A stretch of DNA of 64,000 nt from Gnetum montanum (Eukaryota; Streptophyta; Gnetopsida; Gnetales; Gnetaceae). The position numbers and the translations under genes were made by a program. The notes below the pieces were generated by a model that was not told the origin of the DNA, made no database searches, and saw nothing but the letters and a program-made list of their open reading frames with translations. The DNA is taken from NCBI GenBank assembly GCA_015680685.1, contig MNCI01009417.1, positions 369,922 to 433,921 on the forward strand, in the 5' to 3' direction. Below are positions 1 to 10,302 of this stretch, in pieces. Position 1 is the first letter of the stretch; every line of letters begins with the position of its first letter.

Positions 1-796
1 ACATGGGGCCTTGTGAGTAATTACTTAAAGGTTGAGTTGATTGAAAGGGAGAAACAACTTGAGGCATAACATTAGGCATTTGAAAAGTTGGTAGGAGTGG
101 GTTTGATTGCATAGGGTTACTAACATTCATCATCCCAAATTGGGTTTGGATGCTGTTCATAAGGGTTATTTGCTCTAATTTCATCACTTTTGACATTGCA
201 CCTTGTATTTCCGTTATGTTGGGATCAGATTTGATAGCATAAACAAAGAATGGATCAATGGTAGAGAGATAGAAGTTGAGGATACCATCTGGTTGTGGTT
301 ACATCTCATTTGGCACATAGGCTAGTTGATGAAGGAATCTAAGGTTATAATCTCTAACATTTTCCCCAAGTAACTTTCTTAGGCTGGTAAAGTTGCTTGA
401 TGCGATAGCAGGGCTTGTAAATTTATCAAATTGATTCAAAAACTTGTTTTTGAATTCTTTCCATGTGTTAATAGAGGCATCAGGAAGCATTAAGAACCAT
501 TGGGTTGCTTTGGTCCTAAATGTTGTTACAAACACCCTGCATGCCACATCATTATGTATAATGTTATGGATCTCTAGTAAGGTTTCAAAACATTGTATGT
601 GTTGGCGGGCATCATTCGTAGGGGTTGTAGGATTGAAGAACAAATTTATGTTTTGAAGGGATTTTGGTATATCATGGTAATTATGAAAGTTAAAAGGGTT
701 TCTTACTAAGGGAGCCAGAGGTTGAGGGGTTGTCATCTTAGTCTGAGATTTTTTAGGAATTAAACTTGGAAAAAGTGAAGCTCGTTGTTTTCTCAA
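1..796 (-). pseudogene. Ty3/gypsy retrotransposon gag, partial, left-edge element
   Basis: Reading leftward from 796, the frame encodes a capsid-type gag protein. A typical retrotransposon-gag segment lies around residues 85-150, with 'ATQWFLMLP', 'TWKEFKNKFLNQF' and 'LLGENVRDYNLRF'. An in-frame TAA at about 299-301 interrupts it, and the same frame then stays open to base 1 (about 100 further codons rich in Gln, Met and Pro), so this looks like one gag with a single nonsense change. Gag would form the particle that packages element RNA. The rest of the element (protease, pol) must lie left of the window. An AT-rich leader (800-1240) and a candidate primer site and LTR lie just upstream, in the expected order. 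The lineage is uncertain because no pol is visible. Confidence 0.75.
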
Positions 797-1242
797 AGTA
801 AATTGACGAGTAGCTGGTTAAGTAGGGTAGGAGTATGAGTTCTTTGTTGAGATATTTTGTAAGAAAAGTCACTCATAAAATGAAAAATAACAGGAAACGT
901 AAAATGCTAATAAATTGTGAAAATAAAAAAAAACAAAAAAAAAACATTTGAATGCTATATTTTTATTTTTATTATTTTTAAATGTAAAATTGAAATTACA
1001 AAATTTCAGAAAAGCAAATTGAAAGTAAAATGATTTAAGTCACCTCAATTAAATTTCAGAAAAACAAATTAACAAAAGGATTGCTAGAATATAAATTTGG
1101 AGATTTGAAAGTGAAATTAAAATAGAGTAATAAAACTGAAAATAGGGAGGCAAAAATAAAAAAAATAGTAAAAAAAATGATAATAATTCTTTTTTTCTAA
1201 AAAAACAAAAGAAACATAAAATGAAAATTAAGAAAAGGTTGA

Positions 1243-1266
1243 GAAACTGCCCTCTTTCTAGTGCCA
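1243..1266 (-). promoter_or_regulatory. Candidate primer binding site of the left-edge element
   Basis: On the minus strand the sequence begins TGGCACTAGAAAGAGGGC, six bases after an LTR-like end '..TCAACA'. TGG at this position is what a tRNA-CCA primer site requires. The core CTAGAA-GAGGGC is shared with the primer-site candidate of copy 4 at 53273, which argues that it is real. The tRNA was not identified with certainty. Confidence 0.45.
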
Positions 1267-1272
1267 AAAAGG

Positions 1273-2400
1273 TGTTGATGCGTAAATTTTGGACACACCG
1301 CTAACACTTGTGAAAACTCGTTTTAGGAGACTATCGCCTAGGGCACCTCCGGTATGGGTACGGAAACTCGAGAATAGTCTCAATTGGAAAGGGCTATGTG
1401 ACAAAATAATAATAAAAATATTTTAAACAAAATATTAAAAGTTTTAAATTTAATAAGAATATAGAAAAGTTAAATAATTTGCGCAGTTTAAAAGAGTACA
1501 ATAAATGATTTAAAATAAAATGCAAATAATAATATTGAAAACTATAAAAGTTGTCTACCATTGCGGTTGCTTTTGCGCTTGGAGATGGCAAAGAGAAAAA
1601 TCTGTCCCTATTGTTTGAAAGCAAATAAATAAAGAACAAAACCATGTCAATGGTATATGTGTTGCCTGTGCATGCAACCTGTCTCTACCAGATTTCTGTT
1701 TATAGGCAGAAAGAAAGACTTCTACCGACACCCCTCACGGTGTCCGCGTCACTGTTGACACGGCACCAATCATCGTCCGGGCATGCACCTCCAAAGAGGC
1801 CTTGGCTGAGTTGTTGTCTACTGCAGTGGTTGCTTCTGCACTCGTTAGACTGTCACATGTCATCAGAGGGCTATCTGTTGCCGTCTGCGGTCACCCGCGT
1901 TGCAACTACGGCCGTCACTGTGACGCACCGTCTAGAGACTGTTTGGGGCCACCACAGGTTGTTTGTTGCTACGGCAGACAAGCCACCTCGGCAGCAACAT
2001 TGTGTGTTTTCTGTGGTTGACGAGAAGCCGCCGTTGCTGCTTGTTCGGCTTGCAGGAGAGAGAGAAAAATTTCTGATCCCTGGAGAAGAGGCTCTCCCCC
2101 TTTTTTTTTCTAGCAGCCCTGCCCTTTCCTCTTCATAGCGGCCCTGCGGGAGAAACCCTAACCCTAAACCATCTATTTTTGTTAATTGCCATCAACCGCC
2201 AACTGTTTTTGTCATGCCAAACGCTACGCGGAAAACTGAAATAAGAAAATGAGCTGAAAAATAAGCCTTAAGTTTTATGGTTTATGTCGAAATACTTTTT
2301 TTTAGTACATGGTGTGACTAGCTATATGTAACCATTTATATTATCTTATACTTTGGCTTTTATACGGTGTGAAATGCATAGAATAACAACTTTGGAAATA
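1273..2400 (-). repeat. Probable 5' LTR (R-U5 and part of U3) of the left-edge element
   Basis: The segment ends on the minus strand in CA next to the primer site. It contains a minus-strand TATA box (TATAAAT, about 2334-2341) and a GC-richer leader with two linked telomere-like motifs (AAACCCTAACCCTAAACC at 2153-2170; TTTAGGGTTAGGGTTT on the transcribed strand). Plus-strand frames at 1644-2138 are open but look like chance. The upstream LTR boundary could not be placed, so 2400 is only a working limit. Confidence 0.4.
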
Positions 2401-2594
2401 GAAAATCGATGACACGTTTTACTGGTAATAAGGAAAAGCACAAAAAAGTCACAATGTAAATTCAAATACTATATGAACTCACAAGGATCTCTACAACTCT
2501 ATATCTAACCTTGCAACTAATTTAAAGTGCAATTGTTATGTTATTACTGTTGGTCAAGGCCCTATGCCCAGCATGGGTAAGGTTGGCCTCAACT

Positions 2595-2767
2595 GATACA
2601 TAATCACAGCAATCAAAGGTGCTCTCTGCCTTTATTCAAAGCTTCAATATAATCTGATGACGACAATGATGCTTACAGTGGTGCCCCAAACTCCAAAGCC
2701 AAAAACATAGATACATAATTAAAGCAATCAAAAGTGCTCTCTGCCTTTATGCAAAGCTTCAATATAA
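2595..2767. repeat. Two diverged direct repeats of about 58 bp, 115 bp apart
   Basis: Segments 2595-2652 and 2710-2767 match over most of their length (both contain GTGCTCTCTGCCTTTAT and GCAATCAAA). They look like a local duplication in non-coding DNA. No gene was recognised here. Confidence 0.75.
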
Positions 2768-3062
2768 CTACGCTCTTGCATGGTGTCCCAGCGCATTCTG
2801 GAATGGCGTGACGCACTTCGGCCAAAACCCCAGAAAGATTGACGTAGACGAATAGAAGAAAGGAAGCCTACTCTAGAGAATGCAGACCGTCAGCAACCAA
2901 CAACGTTATACTCGCCCAAATTCCACATGTTTTTGTCAGGAGGCAATCCGTAGTCCAACCACGTAGATGCACGCAATTTCCATGAAATTGCCGCAAAAAT
3001 AACAGAAACAAAATCTTCTGCATATAGTGTTGCTCGAGTGCAATTCCCTGTGGTAACTCCTT

Positions 3063-3173
3063 GCAGATTCAAAGATCATGTACAGTTGTAACATAACACT
3101 GCACATGTAACTTGAGTACGTGCAGTTTCGAAGATCAGGTATAGCTGCAACATAACACTGCACGTGTAATTTG
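3063..3173. repeat. Tandem duplication, about 52-bp unit, period 59 bp
   Basis: Segments 3063-3114 and 3122-3173 are clear diverged copies sharing AACATAACACTGCAC. The sequence is non-coding. Confidence 0.8.
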
Positions 3174-3542
3174 TCCCTTGTTAATTTGCTTAACGAAGAA
3201 CACTACTTTGCAAGAGAAGCAGAGAAGGCAGGTGTGTCAACACAACCGCAACAACTAAACAATGAGCAGAGGCTACATTCATACAATGTTGTGTTGATGT
3301 GTGTACCAAGTGCAAGTGCTAACTATGTTAATGGGTGTTATAGTATATTTGCCATGGTGCCACCTAGGTTAATATGCATGCACTTGGTGCATGCGAGCTA
3401 TTTTTGCTATGTTAATATATTAATGTATGTGATGTTGGAAAAATTTATTAATCATATCTTTGGTAAAATAAAGATAATGCTAATGGTATATAATACTATG
3501 TAATGTAAATCAAATTCCTATGGTATAACAGCTTGTTCCCCA

Positions 3543-3573
3543 TGTCTTTAACTTGTTCCCCAAGTTAAAGACA
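3543..3573. repeat. Perfect 13-bp inverted repeat with 5-nt loop
   Basis: TGTCTTTAACTTG at 3543-3555 and its reverse complement at 3561-3573 flank the loop TTCCC. It could fold as a short hairpin. No T-tract or adjacent gene suggests a function. Confidence 0.7.
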
Positions 3574-5608
3574 TTGGGTTAAGCATGGGCATACCCACTC
3601 AAAGAGGTTAGACTTTTGCTCATCTGCCAACTTTTCCAAAATCTCACTTGGGAGGATGAACACTATGACTCCAAGTGATGATCATTTATATGGTATAATA
3701 ACTTTACTCCTACCTCCATATTTGACCTATTGTTTTCTCAACTACCTTCACTTCTTTACTTCCAACTTTCATTAAGTGCATTTTATACATTCCATTGAAT
3801 TGCTTCCATAAAATAGCAAAACACAATTCTTGTAATTGGTGTTTGCGCTAATGGTTCTTCTAGTATTATATTGATGTTCTCTTTGTGCTCATACAGTTTC
3901 TGTCAGCTTGTTGAATGCTTTGTATCTATTCTTAAAATTCTTTCAGCATTTTATATTTATTGTACGTTTTTTAAGCGCTAAGTTTTCTTTGTAGCAACCC
4001 TCTTCTTTATTTGTTTTTCCTAAGGAGAATGACAATGGAAAAAACTAAGGCTTATTAATATTAGACATTGAATATTCTCGAGATTTCTTTGTTGCATTTA
4101 ATTTTTTCTTTTTTCTTGCATTTATTAAACACATGAAGTAACTACATATGCATGTAAGGCATTGGGTATTCATCCTCTTTGTCATCTAACTTATACTTTA
4201 AGTAGGCATTTATTTCTTCTCTAGAATCTAGTAATTCTACTTTTTAATTTGATAGTGAACAAAATACATGTTCATATATTTTTTAATTTTTTTCATTTCT
4301 TAAAATGTTAATTTTATTACCACTATGTTTAAGGTAATCTTAAGTAGTCCCTCATGCTTTCCTTAAAAGAGCAAAATCCACTACATGGTCTCAACATAAT
4401 TTTTTATTTACCCTTAAATCACATCATGATATTTTTAAATTTTACGAGAACATATTGCTAATTTATTTATTTTAATTTTTAAATTAAATTAAAAATGAAG
4501 TATTAAAACAAGGAAGAGTTGAACTTTTATTTGTCATAATGACATCTTCTTAATGTAAAACATAAAAGGATGATTGAAGTGGTCTCATTGATTATCATAA
4601 ATAAAATATTTCAAGTGGATAATATGGAATGAAGTATTGTAACTTTACCAACTTGTGAAACAATGTATTTTAACTTAATCAACTAAAAAGAACATAAAAG
4701 TACTAAAGAAATTCAAAAAATTAAAAATATTAAAAAGTAACATGGATTAAGTAATACAAAATTATTAAGAAATAGAAAATGAAAATGAAAGATGAAAATG
4801 ACACTAGAAGAAATAGAAAGATGTTTATGAAAATGAAAATGTTAAAAAATAAAATTAAAACAAAGTGTAGATGAATGTTGAGAAAATAAAAAATTTTAGC
4901 TTTTATAAATATTTCTCAATTAAGTACATTTCCCCATCCTACAATGTATAGCTAGTGATTTTTTCTATATCAAAAACTTTAGTAAATTATTTAACCTATT
5001 CAACAAAATTTATTTATTTAACATTGAAGGATGATAGATCTGTAAAGCAACCTTAGAAAATATGCAGTTTCTAAATATCAATTGCACTAAGTGGATAGGA
5101 AATTCTCAGCCACAGTTTTGGTAGTGGAACATAGGTTAATAATTGCAAGAGTTTTTGGACAGGCATCACTTGAGCTATGTTTCAACAACGTATTTGAAAG
5201 AAGCACAGCTCAATTCATTCCCATAATGTGCCAACAAAGGTATTTGACACCTCTGTTAAGGTTTATGTGTGACCGAAGTCGTGCTTGCTGGTGCAGATAG
5301 AATACTTTTCTATTCTGTGATTTTCATTCACAGTAACATCTCCCCTTTTAAGTGTAATCCTGTTGGTTTCCATGAATTTGATTACGTTGATCGGATTCTG
5401 ATGCCAAGCGCATAGTATTTAGAATATCTTGGCAAACTCTCCCACCCTGGCGCCTGCCCGCAGATTTGAATAAGCCAAAACCAACGGCAGCATCGACTGT
5501 AATCTAGCGTTACTAGACTCGGACTCTACCCGTAGCTTGTTTTTGATAGAATAAATTCAGACGCTGTGAGTAACTTGATAGAATAAACTCGGACTGGGCC
5601 AGTTCTGC
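3574..5608. other. AT-rich intergenic DNA with no recognised feature
   Basis: The stretch is strongly AT-rich with many A and T runs, especially 4060-5000. The open frames are short and low-complexity. Composition shifts towards higher GC from about 5400, approaching the ERF gene. No protein similarity, RNA gene or element boundary was recognised. Confidence 0.6.
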
Positions 5609-5733
5609 AAACTCATAGAACAGTGAAAAGAATTCGTTGAAATTTGAATTTTCACCCTTTGACCCTTTTCAAACTCACAGAACAGGGAAAAGAATTCGTT
5701 GAAATTTAAATTTTCACCCCTTTGACTCTTTTC
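5609..5733. repeat. Tandem duplication, about 62-bp unit
   Basis: Copies at 5609-5670 and 5671-5733 begin with AAACTCA and share AAAAGAATTCGTTGAAATTT. They lie about 700 bp upstream of the ERF gene. A second small repeat (GATAGAATAAA-TC) lies just before them at about 5546-5592. Confidence 0.85.
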
Positions 5734-6210
5734 AAAATGTATAGATTTCTGACCCAGCCCATGAGTTTAGTCGCCCCAGTAAAAAAAACCTCTTCGAGCA
5801 GTCACAGAAACTCGGCGAGTAAATCAAAGATGTCGCTAATGGCCGTGAGTTGGCACTTGCCGAGTGCCCACTTGGCAGATTTTTAATGTTTTTTTCTGAG
5901 TAACCTTGGAGCGTTGCCGGTGACAAATTGGTGACAAACCAATTAGAGTGCTCTCAATAGAAGCGCGCTTTTGACACGGTGTCCAAGCGCCTTCTGGCTT
6001 GGCAGTTGCCATTAATGCGTTCTTTCTTGCAAAAGCAAGAGCAAGTTACTGATGTAGAGAAATCGTAGCCACCCTCATCAAACGTTCCGACCATTTGTTT
6101 CTTTCTGGGCCTTGCCAACAAAGAAGGTACTACCGGCACAAATTCGACGTGCTTTTGTTGTGCTCTTTCGGCCGCAGTCAAACCACCACGCGAGACTGCA
6201 GGAGGCACTC

Positions 6211-6284
6211 ACGTTCCACCCACGTAATTTACACGTCCCACGCACATAATTTACACGGAAATCTAATGTTCCTCCTCTATATAG
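6211..6284 (+). promoter_or_regulatory. Putative core promoter of the ERF gene
   Basis: CTATATAG at 6277-6284 is a good plant TATA candidate about 165 bp before the ATG, which leaves room for a short 5' UTR. Three ACGT cores lie just upstream (6211-6214, 6222-6225, 6233-6236), inside two near-copies of AATTTACACG. ACGT cores bind bZIP factors in many stress-responsive plant promoters; that role here is inference. Confidence 0.5.
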
Positions 6285-6301
6285 TCTTGGATGTATTGAT
6301 T

Positions 6302-6423
6302 GCATTCCTATGTGGCAGCAATCTTGTGATACTAGAGTTGTGACTTGTTAATCTGGATGCATTCCTATGCGGAAGCAATCCTGTGACACTAGAGTTGTAA
6401 CTTGTGACTTGTGACTTGTTAAT
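6302..6423 (+). repeat. Duplicated 51/65-bp segment in the predicted 5' UTR of the ERF gene
   Basis: Segments 6302-6352 and 6359-6423 are copies beginning GCATTCCTATG and ending in TTGTTAAT. The second has an extra tandem TTGTGACTTGTGAC stretch. The duplication lies between the TATA box and the start codon. Confidence 0.8.
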
Positions 6424-6448
6424 GTAGTTAACTTAAAAAGGCAAAAGC

Positions 6449-6883
6449 ATGTCTACGCAACAGCAACGAGTCAATAATGAGCAACAGAAGCAGCAGAGCC
6501 GCAACAGCAGAAAGGTGCGCAGAACGGGCCAGCCCATATACAGAGGCCTGAGAATGAGAAAATGGGGGACATTGGTGTCGGAGATCCGGATTCCTCATAA
6601 ACGAGGCACAATTTGGCTGGCCTCCTATGACTCCGCTTGTAAAGCCGCTCTTGCCTACGATTTCGACGCATTTTGCGTCCGCGGCCGCCGTGCCAAGCTG
6701 AATTTTCCGGAGCGTCCGCCACATGTACCGTGGGAATTGGGGAATATTCAGGCTACGCTGCAGGATATTCAGGCGGCCGCCAACCATTTCGCGGAGCAGG
6801 AGCATGCTTTGTGCTCTAACGTCGGGTCCAAGCCAGAGCCAGAGCCTGCGGCAGCCACTGAGGGAGAGAAAATCTGTCACTGA
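6449..6883 (+). CDS. Small AP2/ERF transcription factor, DREB-type
   Basis: This single-exon frame encodes 144 residues with one AP2/ERF DNA-binding domain at about residues 29-90. Visible family signatures are [38 protein letters not shown] and a following DIQAAA typical of several DREB groups. Such proteins bind GCC-box or DRE/CRT promoter elements in the nucleus. The N-terminus is short, Gln/Asn-rich and then basic (RKVRR, possibly nuclear targeting). Oddities are that the usual tryptophan after the WG-K strand is replaced (WGTLVSEIR), GTF/GTY is replaced by ASY, and no EAR or LWSY-type motif is visible. The frame ends soon after the domain at TGA 6881-6883. The +1 frame continues with a Ser/acidic tail to about 6953, so a late frameshift is possible. 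The TATA box and ACGT cores lie upstream. No intron is needed, as is usual for DREB genes. It could be active or recently damaged. Confidence 0.85.
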   Translation: MSTQQQRVNNEQQKQQSRNSRKVRRTGQPIYRGLRMRKWGTLVSEIRIPHKRGTIWLASYDSACKAALAYDFDAFCVRGRRAKLNFPERPPHVPWELGNIQATLQDIQAAANHFAEQEHALCSNVGSKPEPEPAAATEGEKICH

Positions 6884-7055
6884 CGTGGCAGCCACGTTAT
6901 CAGAAGAATGCTCCATCAGCAGCAGCGGTGGCGACGAACAGCTTGGAATTTGAGGCGAGTATGAGGGGGAAATGATCAGCTAGCAGCTCTGGATTTGGAT
7001 TTGGGTGTTCTAGACAGCCTTGCTCACTTTTTGGCTGCTCATTCCCACACTCCTT

Positions 7056-7577
7056 GGTGGCTTGGGTGATTCCAAATCACACAAAGTTCTAGAGTATTTG
7101 AAATGTTTGTTGTGTTCAACATTATTATCTCATTACCATACTCTTTGGTGGCTTGGGTGATTCCAAGTTCCACAAATTGTACAATGTCTGAAATGTTTGT
7201 TTGTTCGTTGGTGGCTTGGGTGATTCTAAGTCCTACAAAATTGTATAGTGTCTAGACTGTTTGTTCAGTTCAACATTATTATCTCATTTCCCTACTCTTT
7301 AGTGGGTTGGGTGACTCCAAGTTCCACAAAATTGTACATTGTCTGAAATGTTTATTTGGTGGTGGCTTGGGTGATTCCAAGTGGCAGTGGGGAATGTTTG
7401 TTGGGTCAACATCATTATCTCATTTCGACACTATTTGATGGCTTGGGTGAGTCCAAGTCACACAAAATTGTACAATATCTAAAATGTTTGTTAGGTTTAA
7501 CATCATTATCTTATTCCCACACTCCTTGGTGACTTTGGTGATTCCAAGTCACAAAATTGTACCGTATTTGAAATGCT
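7056..7577 (+). repeat. Minisatellite with alternating 91-bp and about 61-bp units downstream of the ERF gene
   Basis: Seven diverged repeats begin near GGTGGCTTGGGTGATTCC at 7056, 7147, 7210, 7301, 7361, 7437 and 7528, giving spacings 91, 63, 91, 60, 76 and 91. Long units contain an extra block with CAACATTATTATCTCATT, and short units lack most of it. The pattern suggests a long-plus-short higher-order unit that was itself duplicated. It starts about 170 bp after the ERF stop codon and may be partly transcribed as 3' UTR. Confidence 0.85.
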
Positions 7578-10127
7578 TGTCAAAAACAATGCACTTATGT
7601 AGATCTAGAGTAACCTAACAAAAAAGAAATAACTCTACCTGAATTGTACTTAAAGGCATCAACAAAAAAGTAGCTTATTTATCTACTTCTATATCATATC
7701 ACCTATGATGTGAGATTAGTCAAGCAAAATTGGGCTCTCAATATTTTAGAATTGAAACAAAAAGATGGGTTCTAAAGCAAACTTGGGCTCCCATTATTTT
7801 AGAATTGAAATAACAAGATGGCATCTTAATTCAAGAGGAGAGAGAAACTACCATTAATGTAATCAAAAGGCAATTGAAGATGAGCATCACATATTCCTAG
7901 ACTTGTTCTTGTGCAAAGTTGCCACAAATGGTAAATTATAAGTATTAGTTTAATTCAGCTTTTTGAAATAGTGTCTAGGAAACTTGGTAACTTTATTGAT
8001 GAAGTGTTTGCTGAGTATATTTCATTTCATTTTATCTTGTTTCAACAAAATCGGATCAGCTACCTCAATTCTTTCTAACAATTAGCCTCTACAAAGAGCT
8101 AGATCTTTGTTTATTTGTGGTTTTTAGTTAAACATACTTATGTAATTATTTAATTATTTCTGCATTAACATAGACTGTCTCCATTTTTCTGTCTCCATTT
8201 TTCCAGTTAGAAGAGAATCTCCAGTAAAGTTCAAGTGCGTACGGGCGAACTGCAAGAATTCCTTTTCTGGAAGACTTCGCTAAAGGTTTCTTTTTGCCTA
8301 CGAACTTGACCATCATTTGGTTTCACTCATCGATGTCATACAAAAATGCTTGGCCTCGTCAATTTTGAACTTTCGGCGGTTCTCTACTGTATTAAATTGA
8401 ACCGGTTGTTTGAATTTGTGCGCTATTTTTAAAAAACTTATTCTTGTTTTTTCCCAGAGTTAGCGCCATGTGCGGACCCAATCTTTCTTTTTCTCCCAAA
8501 GTCAGCGCCTTGCACGGATATAATAATCTGTGCGTGTTGGCTGGTCTTTCTTTCGGAGGGTGCAACTCTCTTAACCATTTATAAGGTATAAGGTCTCCAG
8601 AAAATATTAAAAACATCAGCCCACTTGGACAATGAATTAACCTCAAAAACTCGTACACACTTTTGGCAGTATAAATGTAAGGTATAGGAAACAATTTCAA
8701 GTACCACCGAGAGTTGACTATGGTATTCCTCTCTTTTTTATTGGGAATATGTGCGATGCTTTTATATTTTCAGGCCTTATAAATAGTTTTATGTTAGTAC
8801 CAATAACATGCTAATTGTCAAGAAATTGCATACAAGAAGAAACTTTATACGTGATTACTATGTCATTTACATGGATGATTAGTACCATGCTAGAAATGCA
8901 ATGGTTATTTTTGCACTTTAATGAGAACATTTTTAGATGACACAAATATCTTTGCTTATTGAGTACAATATAAGCAATGGGTTTCAGCGGACTTAAGTAA
9001 AAAAATTCAGTTTTAGTTTCATAAGTTTATATAATGCTATTGTGACTTGCTACCATATGGCCACCCAAAGTTTGTGATGATTCAAATATTTTGTAACTAT
9101 ATTGACAAATGTTTGAATCTGTGATCAGCCAACACGAACAACTTCAACATGACACATTGAGACAAGGAGCTTGTAATGATTCAAACACTTTGTAACATTG
9201 TTTGCAATTATGTTTGTGAGTATTTGAATCAACAATATGCATCATGGTTTTTATTATCTCATTTTCTTACACATGACATGTTATTCTTTATTAGCAATGG
9301 GCATTATGTAGCCACCTTTTCTTCACTCAACTTACATATGGCAAAGCTTGTGGATGTAACAATTTCACTTAGACTTTCCTGTCGTATGAAGTTAGAGGCA
9401 TTTACTACAAAAGGACTATGTTGTAGTATACTAGAGTGACATGTGCATATATATGGATATATAAATATAGCTTTTGGATAGATGTATGAATATTTGCATG
9501 CCTTCTAACTCATTGGTAAGGTGTAGTATGTTGTTATATGGGTTGTGTAGGTGAAGAAAATTGGCACATGGCTATAAAGTATGTTGAATATGTGAATTTG
9601 GTTAATGCTAGTACATGTAGCACTATAGTGGTTGACTTGCAAATGTGTGGGGATACTAGTTTTTGAAGAGACTACTAAAGTAAGTTTTGGATATTAACAG
9701 TAAGCGAAAAGCTTAGAAATTCTAAAATTGATGCTATGTGACAAAAGAAAGTGCTCTAATTGTTTATAAAATATGCAATGTGGCATTTATTAATGTTCCA
9801 AATAATAAATGCCAAAATTTACATTAGCAATGTTGGTCCACATGTTAATTTACATATATTAAGGAAAATAATACTAAAGTCAACATTAGTCATTGGTTTT
9901 TACATAAGTTTAAAGCAATGAATGAAAAATGACAATAGAAGTGACAATGGACATTAGTTTTGATGTTCAATCGAAGATATATAAATGCCTAAGTTACCAT
10001 GTTAATGAATTATACAATCATCATAGAGCACTTTGTTTATTTTACCTCAATTGAATATAGGTTTAATGGAAATGGATATGATTAATTATGTCTATATAAG
10101 ACTATAAAGAATGTATAGGACAAAATG
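7578..10127. other. Intergenic DNA with no recognised gene
   Basis: AT-rich non-coding sequence. The only structures seen are a small direct repeat at 8453-8476 and 8495-8518 (CCCA-AGT-AGCGCC-TG-CGGA, period 42 bp) in a locally GC-richer patch, and a minus-strand TATA-like ATAAATGG near 8574-8583. Open frames such as 8392-8700 show no family resemblance. Confidence 0.55.
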
Positions 10128-10302
10128 CATCCAAGGGTGTAGCATAGGTGGTTAGGATGCTCATCTCTCGATTAAGAAATTGTGGGTGTGATAGGAGTGG
10201 AATAGCCTTCAAGTGGGACCTTTTTATTTAGTGGGTCGCATCTACACTGCTTTGTGGGTAAGTTGTGTTACCATCCTTGGCTTTCCTTGATTTTTTTTTT
10301 AA
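10128..10302 (+). mobile_element. Probable degraded tRNA-derived SINE
   Basis: TAGCATAGGTGG at 10140-10151 fits an RNA polymerase III A box, and GGTGTGATAGG at 10185-10195 is a degraded B box. Their starts are 45 bp apart, the spacing in tRNA genes and tRNA-headed SINEs. The intervening GGTTAGGATGCTCATCTCTCGAT is tRNA-like but cannot fold as a working tRNA. A T-rich tract at about 10290-10300 could be the SINE tail. No target duplication was found. Confidence 0.45.

Noticed and set aside
1644-2138. Plus-strand 164-codon open frame in a GC-rich patch
   Set aside because: Composition-driven, with no domain or motif. It lies inside a predicted minus-strand LTR with a TATA box and telomere-like leader.
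2890-3163. Minus-strand small ORFs overlapping the 59-bp duplication
   Set aside because: Short, overlapping in two frames, created by the duplicated sequence, with no recognisable protein.
3539-3578. Transcription terminator hairpin
   Set aside because: Perfect short inverted repeat but no neighbouring gene or T-run, and factor-independent terminators are not expected in plant nuclear DNA.
6471-6916. Minus-strand open frames across the ERF gene
   Set aside because: Shadows of the AP2 coding region on the opposite strand; only the plus strand shows a domain.
10140-10200. Functional tRNA gene
   Set aside because: A and B boxes are present in degraded form, but no acceptor stem or anticodon arm pairs.
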